Source: Myxococcales bacterium (lineage in GTDB: Bacteria > Myxococcota_A > Polyangia > Haliangiales > Haliangiaceae). Taken from it: a stretch of DNA of 64,000 nucleotides. The position numbers and the translations under genes are program-made. The DNA is taken from assembly GCA_947483555.1 (NCBI GenBank), contig CANKMW010000032.1, positions 1 through 64,000 on the forward strand, written 5' to 3'. The notes beneath the pieces were generated by a model. The model was not told the origin of the DNA and searched no databases. It saw only the letters and a list, made by a program, of their open reading frames with translations. Shown one piece after another: positions 17,506 to 34,975 of this stretch (the first letter of the stretch is position 1; every line of letters begins with the position of its first letter).

Positions 17506-18120
17506 ATGAACCACTCTACTTTCAAGCTCACCTCGACCCTCTTCATCCTAGCTGTTGCCGCTGGTCCCGCCCTGGCCGAGTCGCCCCTGCCGGCACCCTC
17601 CCCCGAGTCCGCGCCCGCGCAGGTCGATGCTTTCGGCCTGCCTTGTGAGGTCACGTTCGCACCCAAAGCGGCCACCTCGGCCAAGCCCGCCCGCGGCAAG
17701 CGCAGCAAGGAGCCGAAGGCGACCGCCGCCTACACCACCAGCGGCCTCGGCCGCGGCGGCGAGTTCGCGCTCGGACGCCCGGAGCGCACCCGCGGTTCGT
17801 CGTACTCGCCGCGCGCCGACGCCGAGGTCCGCATGGCGGCCGCAACCGTGACGCCGTCGATGGTCAGCATCGTGGTGCGCGAGAACGCGGCGGCGCTCGA
17901 GCTGTGCCTGACCAAGATGCCGCGCGACGCGCGGGTCGCCACGGTCGGCCTGCTGTTGACGATCGAGGCCACCGGCTCGGTGTCGTCGGCCAAGGTGACC
18001 GGCGCACCCAGCGCGCCCGCGTTCGTGAGCTGCCTGATCGGCGCCGCCAAGACGTGGGCGTTCCCCCACACCGACGCAGCTGTGGACATCGAGTATCCGA
18101 TCGTCCTCAACGCGCGCTGA
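17506..18120 (+). CDS. Secreted AgmX/PglI C-terminal-domain protein, sigma-54 controlled
   Basis: The 204-residue protein has a signal peptide (FILAVAAGPALAES) and a Pro/Lys-rich linker. The C-terminal domain shows the pattern of the AgmX/PglI C-terminal family: VVRENAAALELC, then GLLLTIEATGSVSSAKV, FVSCLIGAAKTWAFP and DIEYPIVL. Its two Cys probably form a disulfide. Proteins with this TonB-like domain take part in gliding motility or energy coupling in Myxococcus. A strong -24/-12 promoter stands 25 bp upstream, directly behind an FHA-type sigma-54 activator, so it is the obvious target of that activator. Confidence 0.7.
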   Translation: MNHSTFKLTSTLFILAVAAGPALAESPLPAPSPESAPAQVDAFGLPCEVTFAPKAATSAKPARGKRSKEPKATAAYTTSGLGRGGEFALGRPERTRGSSYSPRADAEVRMAAATVTPSMVSIVVRENAAALELCLTKMPRDARVATVGLLLTIEATGSVSSAKVTGAPSAPAFVSCLIGAAKTWAFPHTDAAVDIEYPIVLNAR

Positions 18121-18197
18121 GCGATCGAAGATCGCGCCGCTACCCGTCCGCTGCCCGCTGTCCGTCACGGCTCGCTGTACATTGATCGGGGTCAACC

Positions 18198-18350
18198 ATG
18201 AAAGCCATCCTGTCCGCCGCCGTCGCTATCCTCATCGGAGTCGCCGCCCTAACGCTGGCGAAGCCGGGTGAGCACCCCGCACCTGCCGCCGCGCGCGCGA
18301 CGGCACCCGCGGCTCCCGCCGCGGTGGCGCTCGCATCCCCGACGCGCTGA
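18198..18350 (+). CDS. Small secreted 50-residue peptide
   Basis: ATG 18198 opens a 50-codon frame, MKAILSAAVAILIGVAALTLA followed by an Ala/Pro-rich tail (APAAPAAVALASPTR). It has a Lys-led hydrophobic signal or single membrane helix and normal codon use for this genome. It is 77 bp after the AgmX-like gene, with GGGGTC before the start, so it may share that transcript. No family recognised. Confidence 0.45.
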   Translation: MKAILSAAVAILIGVAALTLAKPGEHPAPAAARATAPAAPAAVALASPTR

Positions 18351-18371
18351 GCAACCGCTCACGCGTAGCGG

Positions 18372-21134
<2,763 letters not shown>

Positions 21135-21342
21135 GGTGCGGTGCTCCTCATGTCGTGGCCAAGGCCGGTGGCGAAGCGCGCGGACGATAACAGATCCGCG
21201 AGGGTGGACGATTCGAGGGTGGCGCTCGCCGCGCCATCCGTCCAATGGATTGTCTGGATACCAGCCATCGATTCTGGTGATGGAGCGGGCGGCGGCGCCA
21301 AGCTGGTAGACCGCCCACGGGTCCCACACGTCGGAGTCATAC

Positions 21343-24528
<3,186 letters not shown>

Positions 24529-24540
24529 GCCGCGGGGCCG

Positions 24541-25137
24541 TCAGCTCCAGCCGGACCAGTAGAAGATGATCGCGTTGTACTTGAAGTCGCGGTGCGCCGA
24601 GTCGAGCGCGGGCGGGATCGCGGCCCGATCGTGGGCGCCGTTGGCGGTCCCCGGCCAGGGGTCGACCATGATGAGCTCTTCGTCGCGACGCGGATCGAGG
24701 CGGTCCATCGTGATCGCGACGGCGTGACCGACGTCCTCGGTCTCGAGGGGATGGAGCTTCTTGTAGGTCGTCGGCAGCAGCGCGCCGCGGTAGCCGACGC
24801 CATCGCGCACCCACTCGAGCACCGTCGCGGTTGGCTCGGCGACCCGGCGGGCGTTGAGGCGGTAGCCCAGCTCCGCGAGGTCGCCGACCCGGCCGCCGAA
24901 CCAGCGCTGCACCGCGTCGATCGAGCCGCCCATGATCGGTTGGTTGGTCAGGTCGAAGAACACGTACTCCTGGATCCCGGGCGCGTAGGCGCCGGCCCGG
25001 TACGCGATGCGACGCAGGAGGAACGCTGCCGCCGAGCCCGCACACGAGCTGGGGGTGTGGAACACCGGGATCGTGACGCGCATGTCCTCTGGCCGCTGCA
25101 GGACCACGTCGTCATCTGCGGGGCGAGGCTCGGCCAT
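24541..25137 (-). CDS. Predicted papain-like/C39-type cysteine peptidase-fold protein
   Basis: This 198-residue protein has Cys32 in SSCAGSAAAFLLR at the start of a helix, His138 in VGHAVAITMD and Asp159 in MVDPWPG. The order and spacing fit the C-H-D triad of papain-like (C39/BtrH-like) enzymes. It has no signal peptide. It is convergent with the VIT/VWA gene (12-bp gap). The fold is inferred from three motifs; the substrate is unknown. Confidence 0.4.
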   Translation of the reverse strand: MAEPRPADDDVVLQRPEDMRVTIPVFHTPSSCAGSAAAFLLRRIAYRAGAYAPGIQEYVFFDLTNQPIMGGSIDAVQRWFGGRVGDLAELGYRLNARRVAEPTATVLEWVRDGVGYRGALLPTTYKKLHPLETEDVGHAVAITMDRLDPRRDEELIMVDPWPGTANGAHDRAAIPPALDSAHRDFKYNAIIFYWSGWS

Positions 25138-25255
25138 CGGGCGTTTGCGAGGTTACACGAAGCGCCGCGAGATCGTTCGCGCCGAGCGGTGCAAACCGCG
25201 CACTCAGGATACGGGAGTGCGCGCGACATCCTTCCCTGCCTCCTGCGATGAACCT

Positions 25256-25295
25256 TGACACCGTGTCAGCTAATGATAACCTGACACGCTGTCAG
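25256..25295 (+). promoter_or_regulatory. Two palindromic operators overlapping the TetR gene promoter
   Basis: TGACAC-C-GTGTCA (25256-25268) and CTGACA-CGC-TGTCAG (25281-25295) share the TGACA/TGTCA half-sites. The first overlaps a TTGACA -35-like hexamer, and the second ends one base before the ATG at 25297. The arrangement is typical of TetR autorepression. Confidence 0.7.
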
Positions 25296-25296
25296 G

Positions 25297-25935
25297 ATGT
25301 CTCGCCCCGTCGACACCCAGCGTCGTTCCGAGCTCGCCAGCCGGGCGCTCGACGTGTTGCGGGCCCGCGGCATCGGCCGCACCACGATGAGCGAGCTGGC
25401 CACGGCGCTGGGCGTGAAGCGGCCGACGCTCTACTTCTATTTTCGCGACCTGACCGCCCTGCTGCACGCCGCGATCGAGGACGTCTACCGCGGCTACTTC
25501 GCACACGTCACGGCCCGGGTGAGCGGGATCGAGCATCCGATCGAGGCGCTGGGCGAGCTGGCCCGCGCCACGGTCGAGTTCCATCGCGGTCGACGCGATC
25601 TGGTCGTGCTCCTGTTCCAGCTGTGGGCCGCCGGTGATGCCGATCCCGAGGCCTTGCTGGCCCGCAGCCGCGCGGTCGGAGAGCCGCTGCGGGCCGAGTT
25701 GATCGCTCGCCTGCGCGCCGGCATCGAGCGCAAGGTGGTAGCGCGCTGCGATCCCGAACGGGTCGTCGACCTGGTGCTGACGGTGCTCGACGGGACGATC
25801 GTCCAGGAGGTGACGCGGGGCGCGTCGGGTGCGCCGGTGGTGGACGAGCTGTGGCAGCGGGTCCTGGCGCCGCTGGTGATCGTGCGACCGGCGGCGCGCC
25901 GCCGGCCGCGCGTGACCGCGAGCGTGACGCGATGA
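25297..25935 (+). CDS. TetR family transcriptional repressor
   Basis: The 212-residue protein has a TetR N-terminal helix-turn-helix (ALDVLRARGIGRTTMSELATALGVKRPTLYFYFRDLTALLHAAI) and a helical ligand-binding domain. Two strong palindromes lie just ahead of its start codon. The C45-type hydrolase begins 50 bp downstream on the same strand and is the likely co-regulated gene. The inducer is unknown; a hydrophobic amide or acylated compound would suit the neighbour. Confidence 0.85.
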   Translation: MSRPVDTQRRSELASRALDVLRARGIGRTTMSELATALGVKRPTLYFYFRDLTALLHAAIEDVYRGYFAHVTARVSGIEHPIEALGELARATVEFHRGRRDLVVLLFQLWAAGDADPEALLARSRAVGEPLRAELIARLRAGIERKVVARCDPERVVDLVLTVLDGTIVQEVTRGASGAPVVDELWQRVLAPLVIVRPAARRRPRVTASVTR

Positions 25936-25985
25936 CCGGACGACGAGACCACGACCCCACGAACCGACCGCGACAGGAGACACCG

Positions 25986-27716
25986 ATGTCGACACCGAAG
26001 CCGCTGTGGATCGCCCGCCTCGCTGGTACGCAAGCGGACATGGGCCGCCGTCATGGCGAGCTGCTCGCCGCGGCCGGCGGCGCCGACGCCGTGCTCGGCC
26101 ACTACCGTGACATGCCGGCGCGGCTCCTGCTTGGCGACGCGCCGCCCGCCACCCGCGCGGTCGCTGGCCTCGCGGTGCGCGGCGTCTCCGAGCTGCTGCT
26201 GGCGCGGCTGGCGGCGGATCGACCGCCGGAGCTGCTCGGTCGCAGCCGCGCGTTCATGGCCGGTCTCGGGCGGCCCGCGGGCTGGGCGCGCTACCTCGGG
26301 GTGATGGATCTGTTCCAGAACTTCGTCGGCACGGCCGCGCGCTGGCGGTTCGGCCCGTTCGCGCGTCCGGCCCACGCGCTGATGAGCGCGGCGGCACAGC
26401 CGGCGTGCTCGACGGTGATGGCGTGGGGGGCGGCGACCGCCGACGGCACGGTCCATCACGCCCGCAACTTCGACTTCCCGGGGATCGGCGTGTGGGACGC
26501 GTCGCCGGCGATCGTGATGTGCGCCCCCGATCGCGGCATGCCGTACGGCTTCGTCACCACCCGCGGCGCCGACACCGCGGTGGTGACGGTGTGGAACCAG
26601 GCCGGGCTGGTGATCACCTCGCACACCCGGTTTCACACCGCGGTCGCGTTTCGCGGCGCCAGCATCGTCGACCTGGTGCACGAGATCGGGCGCCGCGCCG
26701 AGACGCTCGCCGACGCCGAGCGCATCGCTCGCGAGCGGCCGGCGGCGTCGACCTGGGGCCTGGCGGTGTCGTCGGCGCGCGAGCGGCGCGGCATCGTCCT
26801 CGAGATCCACGCCGGTCGGGTGGCGGTGATCGCGCCGGCGGCCGCCGCCACGCACGTGGTGTGCTGCAACCGCTATCGCGACCCGGCGATGCAGGACGGC
26901 GAGGTGTCGGCGTCGCCGGCGTGGGCGCTGCACAGTGATCGTCGCGAGCGCCGGCTGGCGGCGCTGGTAGCCGCGGCCCGGGCCCGCGGCGGCGCCACCT
27001 GGCGTGACCTGGCCGCGATGCTCACCGATCGCGAGGACGCCGACGCACCGGGCGTCACCCGCCAGCTCGGCGCGGTGGTGGCGCAGCCGTGCCAGGTGCA
27101 GAGCATCGTCGTCGCGCCCGAGTCGCGCACGCTGTGGCTCGGCGTCGGCGCCGCGCCGGTCGGCGAGGGCGCCTGGCTGCGGGTCGGCTGGGACTGGGAC
27201 GGCGCCACCGGCGCCTGGGAGCTCGGTGCGCCGATGCCGGCTGGCTTCGGGGTCACGGTCGCCGACGCCGGCAGCCTGCCGCGCTCGCCGGCGAGCGACG
27301 CGGTGGCCCGGGCGCTCACGATCGAGCACCGCGGGCACGACACCGCCGCCATGGCCGCCGAGCTCGACCGCGCCATCGCCGAGGCGCCGGCCGACCCGTC
27401 GCTGCGCCTGGCCCAGCTGTGGCTCGAGCTGCGCCGCGACGCCTGGCCGCGGGCCGTCGAGCACGCCAGCGCCGGGCTCGGCCACGAGACCCTACCGTAC
27501 CGTCGCGCCCAGCTGCTGCTGTGGGGGGCGCGCGCCGCGATGGCGGCCGGTAATCAACCGCGCGCCGTCGAGTGGCGTGCCGAGCTGGCCGCGCTCCGCG
27601 GCGAGGGCGTGCCGCATCTGCAAGCCTTCGGTCGCCGCGATGAGACCAAGGCCCCCCGTGCGTTCCGCCGCCGTCCGACCGCGAGCCTGGCGCTGCTCGA
27701 GGCCAGTTACAGCTGA
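25986..27716 (+). CDS. C45 family autoproteolytic acyltransferase/hydrolase
   Basis: This 576-residue protein resembles the acyl-CoA:6-aminopenicillanate acyltransferase (C45, Ntn-hydrolase) group. Cys141 in PACSTVMAWG would become the N-terminal nucleophile after self-cleavage, and HARNFDFPG follows as usual. LVVTVWNQAG- and FRGASIVDLVHE-like segments complete the Ntn core. The last 100 or so residues are TPR-like. Start ATG 25986 is preceded by AGGAGA at good spacing; the frame is open further upstream without a start signal. Its TetR neighbour probably controls it. Such enzymes act on amide bonds; no substrate can be named. Confidence 0.7.
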   Translation: MSTPKPLWIARLAGTQADMGRRHGELLAAAGGADAVLGHYRDMPARLLLGDAPPATRAVAGLAVRGVSELLLARLAADRPPELLGRSRAFMAGLGRPAGWARYLGVMDLFQNFVGTAARWRFGPFARPAHALMSAAAQPACSTVMAWGAATADGTVHHARNFDFPGIGVWDASPAIVMCAPDRGMPYGFVTTRGADTAVVTVWNQAGLVITSHTRFHTAVAFRGASIVDLVHEIGRRAETLADAERIARERPAASTWGLAVSSARERRGIVLEIHAGRVAVIAPAAAATHVVCCNRYRDPAMQDGEVSASPAWALHSDRRERRLAALVAAARARGGATWRDLAAMLTDREDADAPGVTRQLGAVVAQPCQVQSIVVAPESRTLWLGVGAAPVGEGAWLRVGWDWDGATGAWELGAPMPAGFGVTVADAGSLPRSPASDAVARALTIEHRGHDTAAMAAELDRAIAEAPADPSLRLAQLWLELRRDAWPRAVEHASAGLGHETLPYRRAQLLLWGARAAMAAGNQPRAVEWRAELAALRGEGVPHLQAFGRRDETKAPRAFRRRPTASLALLEASYS

Positions 27717-27770
27717 TCGAACCGCCGCCTCACGACGGGGCGCCCTTGGCGGCGCGCGGACGTGAGCTGC

Positions 27771-28361
27771 TCAGGTCTCGCCCATGCGCTCCTTGAGGCG
27801 TCGCTTGATGGTCTCGAATCGCTTGCGCAGCGCCTGCTCGCGCTTGCGCAGCGTGTCGTCGTCGAGCTCGCCGTCGGCCATGACCTGGGCGATGTCACGC
27901 CAGCCGAGCTGGCGATCGACGCGCAGCATCAGGATGGTGCGCTCGTCGTCGTCGAGTTGCTCGCGCGCCAGCGCCAGGCGGTCCTTCACCTCGGTGCGCA
28001 GGTAGTTCACGGTCGCGGTCCGCACGCTGTTGGCCACGTCGTCCAGCTCGCCGGGCAGCGTGATGCGCTTGCCACGACGGCGACCGCCACGTCGGAAGCG
28101 CGACGCGGCGTGACGGGCGAGCGTGTAGCTCCACGTTCGCACCGACGACGCGAAGCGGAAGCCGGGCAGGCCGCGCATGACGTCCTCGCAGAACATGGCG
28201 AAGACCTCGGCCAGATCGTCGTCGCTGCCGCGCAACAGCCCGGCCAGAAACGGGACCAGCTCGGGTCCGTAGCCGCGCACGATCGCGGCGGCCGCGCCAC
28301 CGTGTTCACCGCGGCCGCACCGGACCCGGACGTCGGCCTCGAGTGTGTCGCGATCGGTCAT
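27771..28361 (-). CDS. RNA polymerase sigma-70 family (ECF-like) sigma factor
   Basis: The 196-residue protein has a region-2-like segment (DDLAEVFAMFCEDVMRGLPGFRFASSVRTWSYTLARHAASRFRR) and a region-4-like helix-turn-helix (LDDDERTILMLRVDRQLGWRDIAQVM..TLRKREQALRKRFETIKRRLKE). It is the last gene of a minus-strand operon, 22 bp after the Ser/Thr kinase gene. Myxobacteria often pair such a sigma factor with a TPR kinase. No anti-sigma gene is adjacent. Confidence 0.75.
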   Translation of the reverse strand: MTDRDTLEADVRVRCGRGEHGGAAAAIVRGYGPELVPFLAGLLRGSDDDLAEVFAMFCEDVMRGLPGFRFASSVRTWSYTLARHAASRFRRGGRRRGKRITLPGELDDVANSVRTATVNYLRTEVKDRLALAREQLDDDERTILMLRVDRQLGWRDIAQVMADGELDDDTLRKREQALRKRFETIKRRLKERMGET

Positions 28362-28383
28362 CGGCGCCGATAGTGTAGCCCGG

Positions 28384-31344
<2,961 letters not shown>

Positions 31345-31356
31345 GGTCCGGCGAAG

Positions 31357-32202
31357 TTACCGCGCTTCGTCGCCCCGGACGAAGGGTTCCAGCGCCCGGG
31401 CCAGCGCCTCGACCTCGGCCGCCGGGTCGGCCGGGTTGTACCAGCGAAACGGCTCGAGCCAGGTCGACGGTCGGAGCGGCTCGAGGCCGCCGCGCCCGCA
31501 CTCGACCAGCATGGTGAGCGCGCCGCGCGCGGTGAGCCAGTCGAGCTCGAGGCCGCCGGGCCGGAACAGCGGCCAGCGACCGGTGTGCAGCACGCGATAG
31601 CGGCCCGGCAGGTGGGCCGCGATGGCGCCGGCGTGCGCCACCAGCTCGGCGTGTCGCGGCGACGTCGCCCCGCGATGAGCCCACGGCAGCAGGATCATGC
31701 GACCGAACGCGTGCAGCGCGACCGCGCGATCGACGGCGAGGCCGTCGGCGAGCGCAGCCACGGCCGCAGTCTCCGGCTCCGACCACGGCGCGAGGCCAGC
31801 GCGCTGGCGCGGGAACCACGCCGGCGCCGGCGCGTGTCCGATCGCGAAGTTGCGATTGAGGTCGACCCGGTGCTGGTTGGTGCGCCGGTAGCGGCGCCGG
31901 CCAGCGGCGACATCAGTCGCGATCGCGGCGTGGCCATCGACGTTGATCACCGGCACGATCACGACCCGCCGATCCTGCGGCGGTGCCGCCGCCAGCCGCT
32001 CGGCCAGCGCCAGCGCGACCTCGACACCGATCCACTCGATGGGGTGGATGCCGGCGAGCACCAAGGACACGCGCTCGCCGGCGCCGATCCGGATCGCCAC
32101 CAGCTCGCGGCCATCGACCGAGCGTCCGATCGGAGCCGCGCCGAGGGCGGCGGCGCGCGCCGCCACCCTCGCCGGGTCGCTGTAGCCGCGCGCGACCGTC
32201 AT
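31357..32202 (-). CDS. M14 family zinc carboxypeptidase
   Basis: The 281-residue protein has the M14 zinc site H53-x-x-E56 (GIHPIEW) and third ligand His164 (ALHAFGR), the substrate-binding DLNRNF (114-119) and a candidate catalytic Glu234 (LVECG). It has no signal peptide and would remove C-terminal residues in the cytoplasm, unless exported otherwise. It starts 3 bp after the aldo-keto reductase stop codon, and its stop codon is 12 bp before the kinase start, within the 33,767-27,771 operon. Confidence 0.8.
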   Translation of the reverse strand: MTVARGYSDPARVAARAAALGAAPIGRSVDGRELVAIRIGAGERVSLVLAGIHPIEWIGVEVALALAERLAAAPPQDRRVVIVPVINVDGHAAIATDVAAGRRRYRRTNQHRVDLNRNFAIGHAPAPAWFPRQRAGLAPWSEPETAAVAALADGLAVDRAVALHAFGRMILLPWAHRGATSPRHAELVAHAGAIAAHLPGRYRVLHTGRWPLFRPGGLELDWLTARGALTMLVECGRGGLEPLRPSTWLEPFRWYNPADPAAEVEALARALEPFVRGDEAR

Positions 32203-32205
32203 CGG

Positions 32206-33198
32206 TTACCGGTTGCCGTAGTTGTTGGCGCTCTGCTCTTCGCTGCGATCGGTCGCCGGCGGTGGCGCGGGCGTGAGGGCACCGAGGCGGGCCCGCAACG
32301 CGGGTGTCATCGCGAAGGCCGCGGCACCGAGGAGCTCGGCGAGCTGATTCGAGTCGCGCGCGCCCAGCAGCACCGAGGTCACGCCGGGGTGGGCCGCGAC
32401 CCACGCGGTCGCCAGCGCCGCCGGGTGCACACCCAGCTCGGCGGCGATCGCGACCAGGCCGTCGGCGGCCATCAGGTGGGCGGGATCCGCGTAGCGGGTC
32501 TGGTACATCGGGTTGGTCGTCATCCGTCCGGCGTCCGGACGCTTCGCCGCGCCCCACTTGCCGGTGAGCAGTCCACCGGCCGTCGGGCTGTAGGTCACCA
32601 CCGCCACACCGAGGGCCTGCGCCATGGGCAGCAGCTCGACCTCGGCTTGCCGCTTCACCAGGTTGTACATGGGCTGCACCGCGCACAGCGGCGTGAAGCT
32701 CGCCAGCGCCGCGACTCCGAGCGCGCGCGCCACCTGCCAGGCCGCGAAGTTCGAGCACGCCGGGTACAGCACCTTGCCGCTGCGCACCAGATCCTCCACC
32801 GCGCGCAGCGTCTCGGCCAGGTCGGTGGCGTCGTCGAAGCGGTGCAGGTAGTAGAGGTCGACGCGGTCACGGCCGAGCCGGCGCAGGCTGGCCTCGCAGG
32901 CGCGGACCAGATGGTACCGCGAGCCACCACGGGCATTGGCGTCGGTGCCGGTCGGGAAGTAGGCCTTGGTCGCGATCACCACCTGGTCGGCGTGGGCGGC
33001 CGACAGCCGGCCGAGGATCTGCTCCGAGCGGCCCTCGTTGTAGACATCGGCGGTATCGAAGAAGTTGACGCCGGCGTCGCGGGCGACGCCATACAGCGCG
33101 GCCGACGCGCTGGCGTCGGCATCGCCGCCGAACGACATGCAGCCGAGCGCCAGGCGCGAGACCTTGACGCCGGTGCGGCCGAGAAAGGCCAGCTCCAC
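32206..33198 (-). CDS. Aldo/keto reductase
   Basis: The 330-residue enzyme has the AKR tetrad: Asp and Tyr in FFDTADVYNEGRSE, Lys in VIATKAYF and His in LYYLHRFD. It is of the YghZ/Tas-like open-barrel type that uses NADPH to reduce carbonyls. I chose GTG 33198, 2 bp after the stop codon of the TerB-like gene, because MELAFLGRTGVKVSRLALG is the standard N-terminus; the longer frame reads across that gene. It is part of the kinase operon, though the metabolic link is unclear. Confidence 0.85.
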   Translation of the reverse strand: MELAFLGRTGVKVSRLALGCMSFGGDADASASAALYGVARDAGVNFFDTADVYNEGRSEQILGRLSAAHADQVVIATKAYFPTGTDANARGGSRYHLVRACEASLRRLGRDRVDLYYLHRFDDATDLAETLRAVEDLVRSGKVLYPACSNFAAWQVARALGVAALASFTPLCAVQPMYNLVKRQAEVELLPMAQALGVAVVTYSPTAGGLLTGKWGAAKRPDAGRMTTNPMYQTRYADPAHLMAADGLVAIAAELGVHPAALATAWVAAHPGVTSVLLGARDSNQLAELLGAAAFAMTPALRARLGALTPAPPPATDRSEEQSANNYGNR

Positions 33199-33200
33199 GG

Positions 33201-33767
33201 CTACTTCGCGAACGCCGCTTCGATCCGAGCCAACACCTTCTCTTCGCTGCCCGACACCTTGCCGATGCCGAGGAAGCCACCCGCCGAGCCGGCGATCAGG
33301 CTGGCAAAGTTGATGATCTGCTTCTTGAGCAAGCGGGTCTGCTCGTCGTTGAGCTGCGACGCCAGGGCCTTGATGTACAGCTCCCAGGCCATGAACAGGC
33401 CGTCGTCGGGCTGCTTGGTCAGCCAGCTCTTCAGCAGGCCGAAACCGGGCGAGCCCTCGTCGAGCCCCTTGCCGGCGGCGCCGTGGAGGATGGCGTCGCG
33501 TTCGTTGTCCTGGATGGTGCCGTCGGCCCACGCCACCGAGATCAAGGGCACCAGCGACAGCGCGGCGACCGTCTTGGCGGTGAGCCCGAGCGCGACCAGC
33601 TTGTCGAGCACGGCGTCGTCGGTCATGCCGGACACCTTGCGCAGCTCCTCCTTGGTCGCCTGCACGTCCAGCTTGCCCTTCATCGCCTCGAGCTTGGCCT
33701 GGTCCTGCTTGTGGAAGAACTCGTCCTCGAGCGCGCTGCGGCGCTCGTCCATCGCGTCTTTGGTCAC
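33201..33767 (-). CDS. TerB-like helical protein
   Basis: The 188-residue protein is helical, and the stretch VPLISVAWADGTIQDNERDAILHGAAGKGL matches the TerB-like pattern of a helix followed by an ADGxI..xE acidic turn. A small Gly-rich C-terminal segment (IAGSAGGFLGIGKVSGSEE) ends it. It begins the five-gene minus-strand operon. TerB-like domains bind metal ions and are linked to stress or membrane complexes; the role here is unknown. Confidence 0.5.
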   Translation of the reverse strand: MTKDAMDERRSALEDEFFHKQDQAKLEAMKGKLDVQATKEELRKVSGMTDDAVLDKLVALGLTAKTVAALSLVPLISVAWADGTIQDNERDAILHGAAGKGLDEGSPGFGLLKSWLTKQPDDGLFMAWELYIKALASQLNDEQTRLLKKQIINFASLIAGSAGGFLGIGKVSGSEEKVLARIEAAFAK

Positions 33768-33885
33768 GGTCGACTCCGGGGTTGGATCGGGGTCGTGTAT
33801 ACCACCTCACGCGCCATACAAAACGGCACCGTGACGTGACCGGATCGTGATTGCTACCGGGGCTGGGTCTTGGTATTCGGCGCCG

Positions 33886-34824
33886 ATGACGTCTCTCACT
33901 TCAGCCCTGGCCCTGGCGCTGGCGCTGGCGCCGGTTCTGGCCCAGGTCGCGGCGGTGGGCGGCGGCGCCGGCTGCGCGTCCGGTCGCTTCCACCCCGCCG
34001 GCGATGACGTCGAAGACCCGGTCGATGGCGCCGCCGCGGTCGACGCCGCGCCCGGCCTCGACGGCCCCACCATCGACGGTCTGGCGCCCGACGCGGCCCC
34101 CGCCGCGATCTCGCCGCTGCTCCTCAGCGAGCTGGTGCTGGCGCCCAACGGCGCCGAGATGATCGAGCTCGTCAACCCGACCTCGGCGCCGGTGTCACTG
34201 CGCAACTACTACCTGACCGACGTGCCGACCTACTTCCGCCTGCCGACCGCCGGCCACACCGTCGAGGCCAGCGACTTCATCGTCCGCTTCCCGGTCGGTG
34301 CCACCATCCCGGCGCGCGGCGTGGTCACGGTGGCGCTCGACACCGCGGCCAGCTTCACGGCTGCCACCGGGAGCGCGCCGACCTACTCGGTCGCCGGCAA
34401 CACGATGGAGCTGATCGCCGGGACCACGCCCACGCTCACCAACAGTGGCGAGCCGGTGGTGGTGTTCTACTGGGACGGGGCCTCCGATCGGGTCGTCGAC
34501 GTCGACGTCATGCTGGCCGGCGCGCCGACCGCCAGCAACGCGCTCATGAACAAGAGCGGCCTCACGGTCGATGGTCCGGACGCCGATGGCGTGGCGTCCA
34601 CTTACGCCACCGATGCGATGACGATCGCCGACCAGGCCGGCCTGCCGGCCGCGGGGATGTCGACCAAGCGCATCGCGCTCGAGAGCGCCGCCACCGAGAC
34701 CCAGAGCGGCGGCAACGGCGTGCTCGGACAGGACGAGACCAGCGAGCGGACCGGCACCACCTGGGACGGATCGGGGTTCACGGCCCCGACCCCGGGGACC
34801 GTGCCGGCCACGCTCCTGCCCTAA
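33886..34824 (+). CDS. Secreted protein with lamin-tail-like domain
   Basis: The 312-residue protein has an Ala/Leu-rich signal (SALALALALAPVLA) encoded by CTGGCG repeats, then a low-complexity Asp/Ala-rich region. From about 90, LLLSELVLAPNGAEMIELVNPTSAPVSLRNYYLTD is the signature of a lamin-tail (LTD) beta-sandwich. It is presumably exported or a lipoprotein (GAGCASG). The stop codon is followed without a gap by the structured repeat at 34825. ATG 33886 places the signal peptide at the N-terminus. Confidence 0.65.
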   Translation: MTSLTSALALALALAPVLAQVAAVGGGAGCASGRFHPAGDDVEDPVDGAAAVDAAPGLDGPTIDGLAPDAAPAAISPLLLSELVLAPNGAEMIELVNPTSAPVSLRNYYLTDVPTYFRLPTAGHTVEASDFIVRFPVGATIPARGVVTVALDTAASFTAATGSAPTYSVAGNTMELIAGTTPTLTNSGEPVVVFYWDGASDRVVDVDVMLAGAPTASNALMNKSGLTVDGPDADGVASTYATDAMTIADQAGLPAAGMSTKRIALESAATETQSGGNGVLGQDETSERTGTTWDGSGFTAPTPGTVPATLLP

Positions 34825-34927
34825 GAGATTGTGAAACAATCTCGTTCCGTACAGGCGAGGCCGACGTTCCTCGTCGGGTGAGCCGATCAAACAGGGCCTG
34901 TGAATCGATTGATTCACAGGCGCTGAG
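34825..34927 (+). repeat. Structured intergenic element, copy A
   Basis: The element starts immediately after the lamin-tail gene stop codon. It contains three hairpins: GAGATTG/CAATCTC (34825-34843), CCGACG/CGTCGG (34861-34877) and a long stem whose core GCCTGTGAATC/GATTCACAGGC spans 34896-34921. A second copy lies at 48042-48143 with nine differences in a hand alignment. In the long stem one base pair changes on both sides (C-G here, A-T in copy B), which suggests selection for structure. No T-run follows, so it is not a simple terminator. Confidence 0.8.
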
Positions 34928-34975
34928 CCAGGCGGTCCCGGGGCGGGGCTCTGTTATCCTGCCGCCCTGTTGTTG

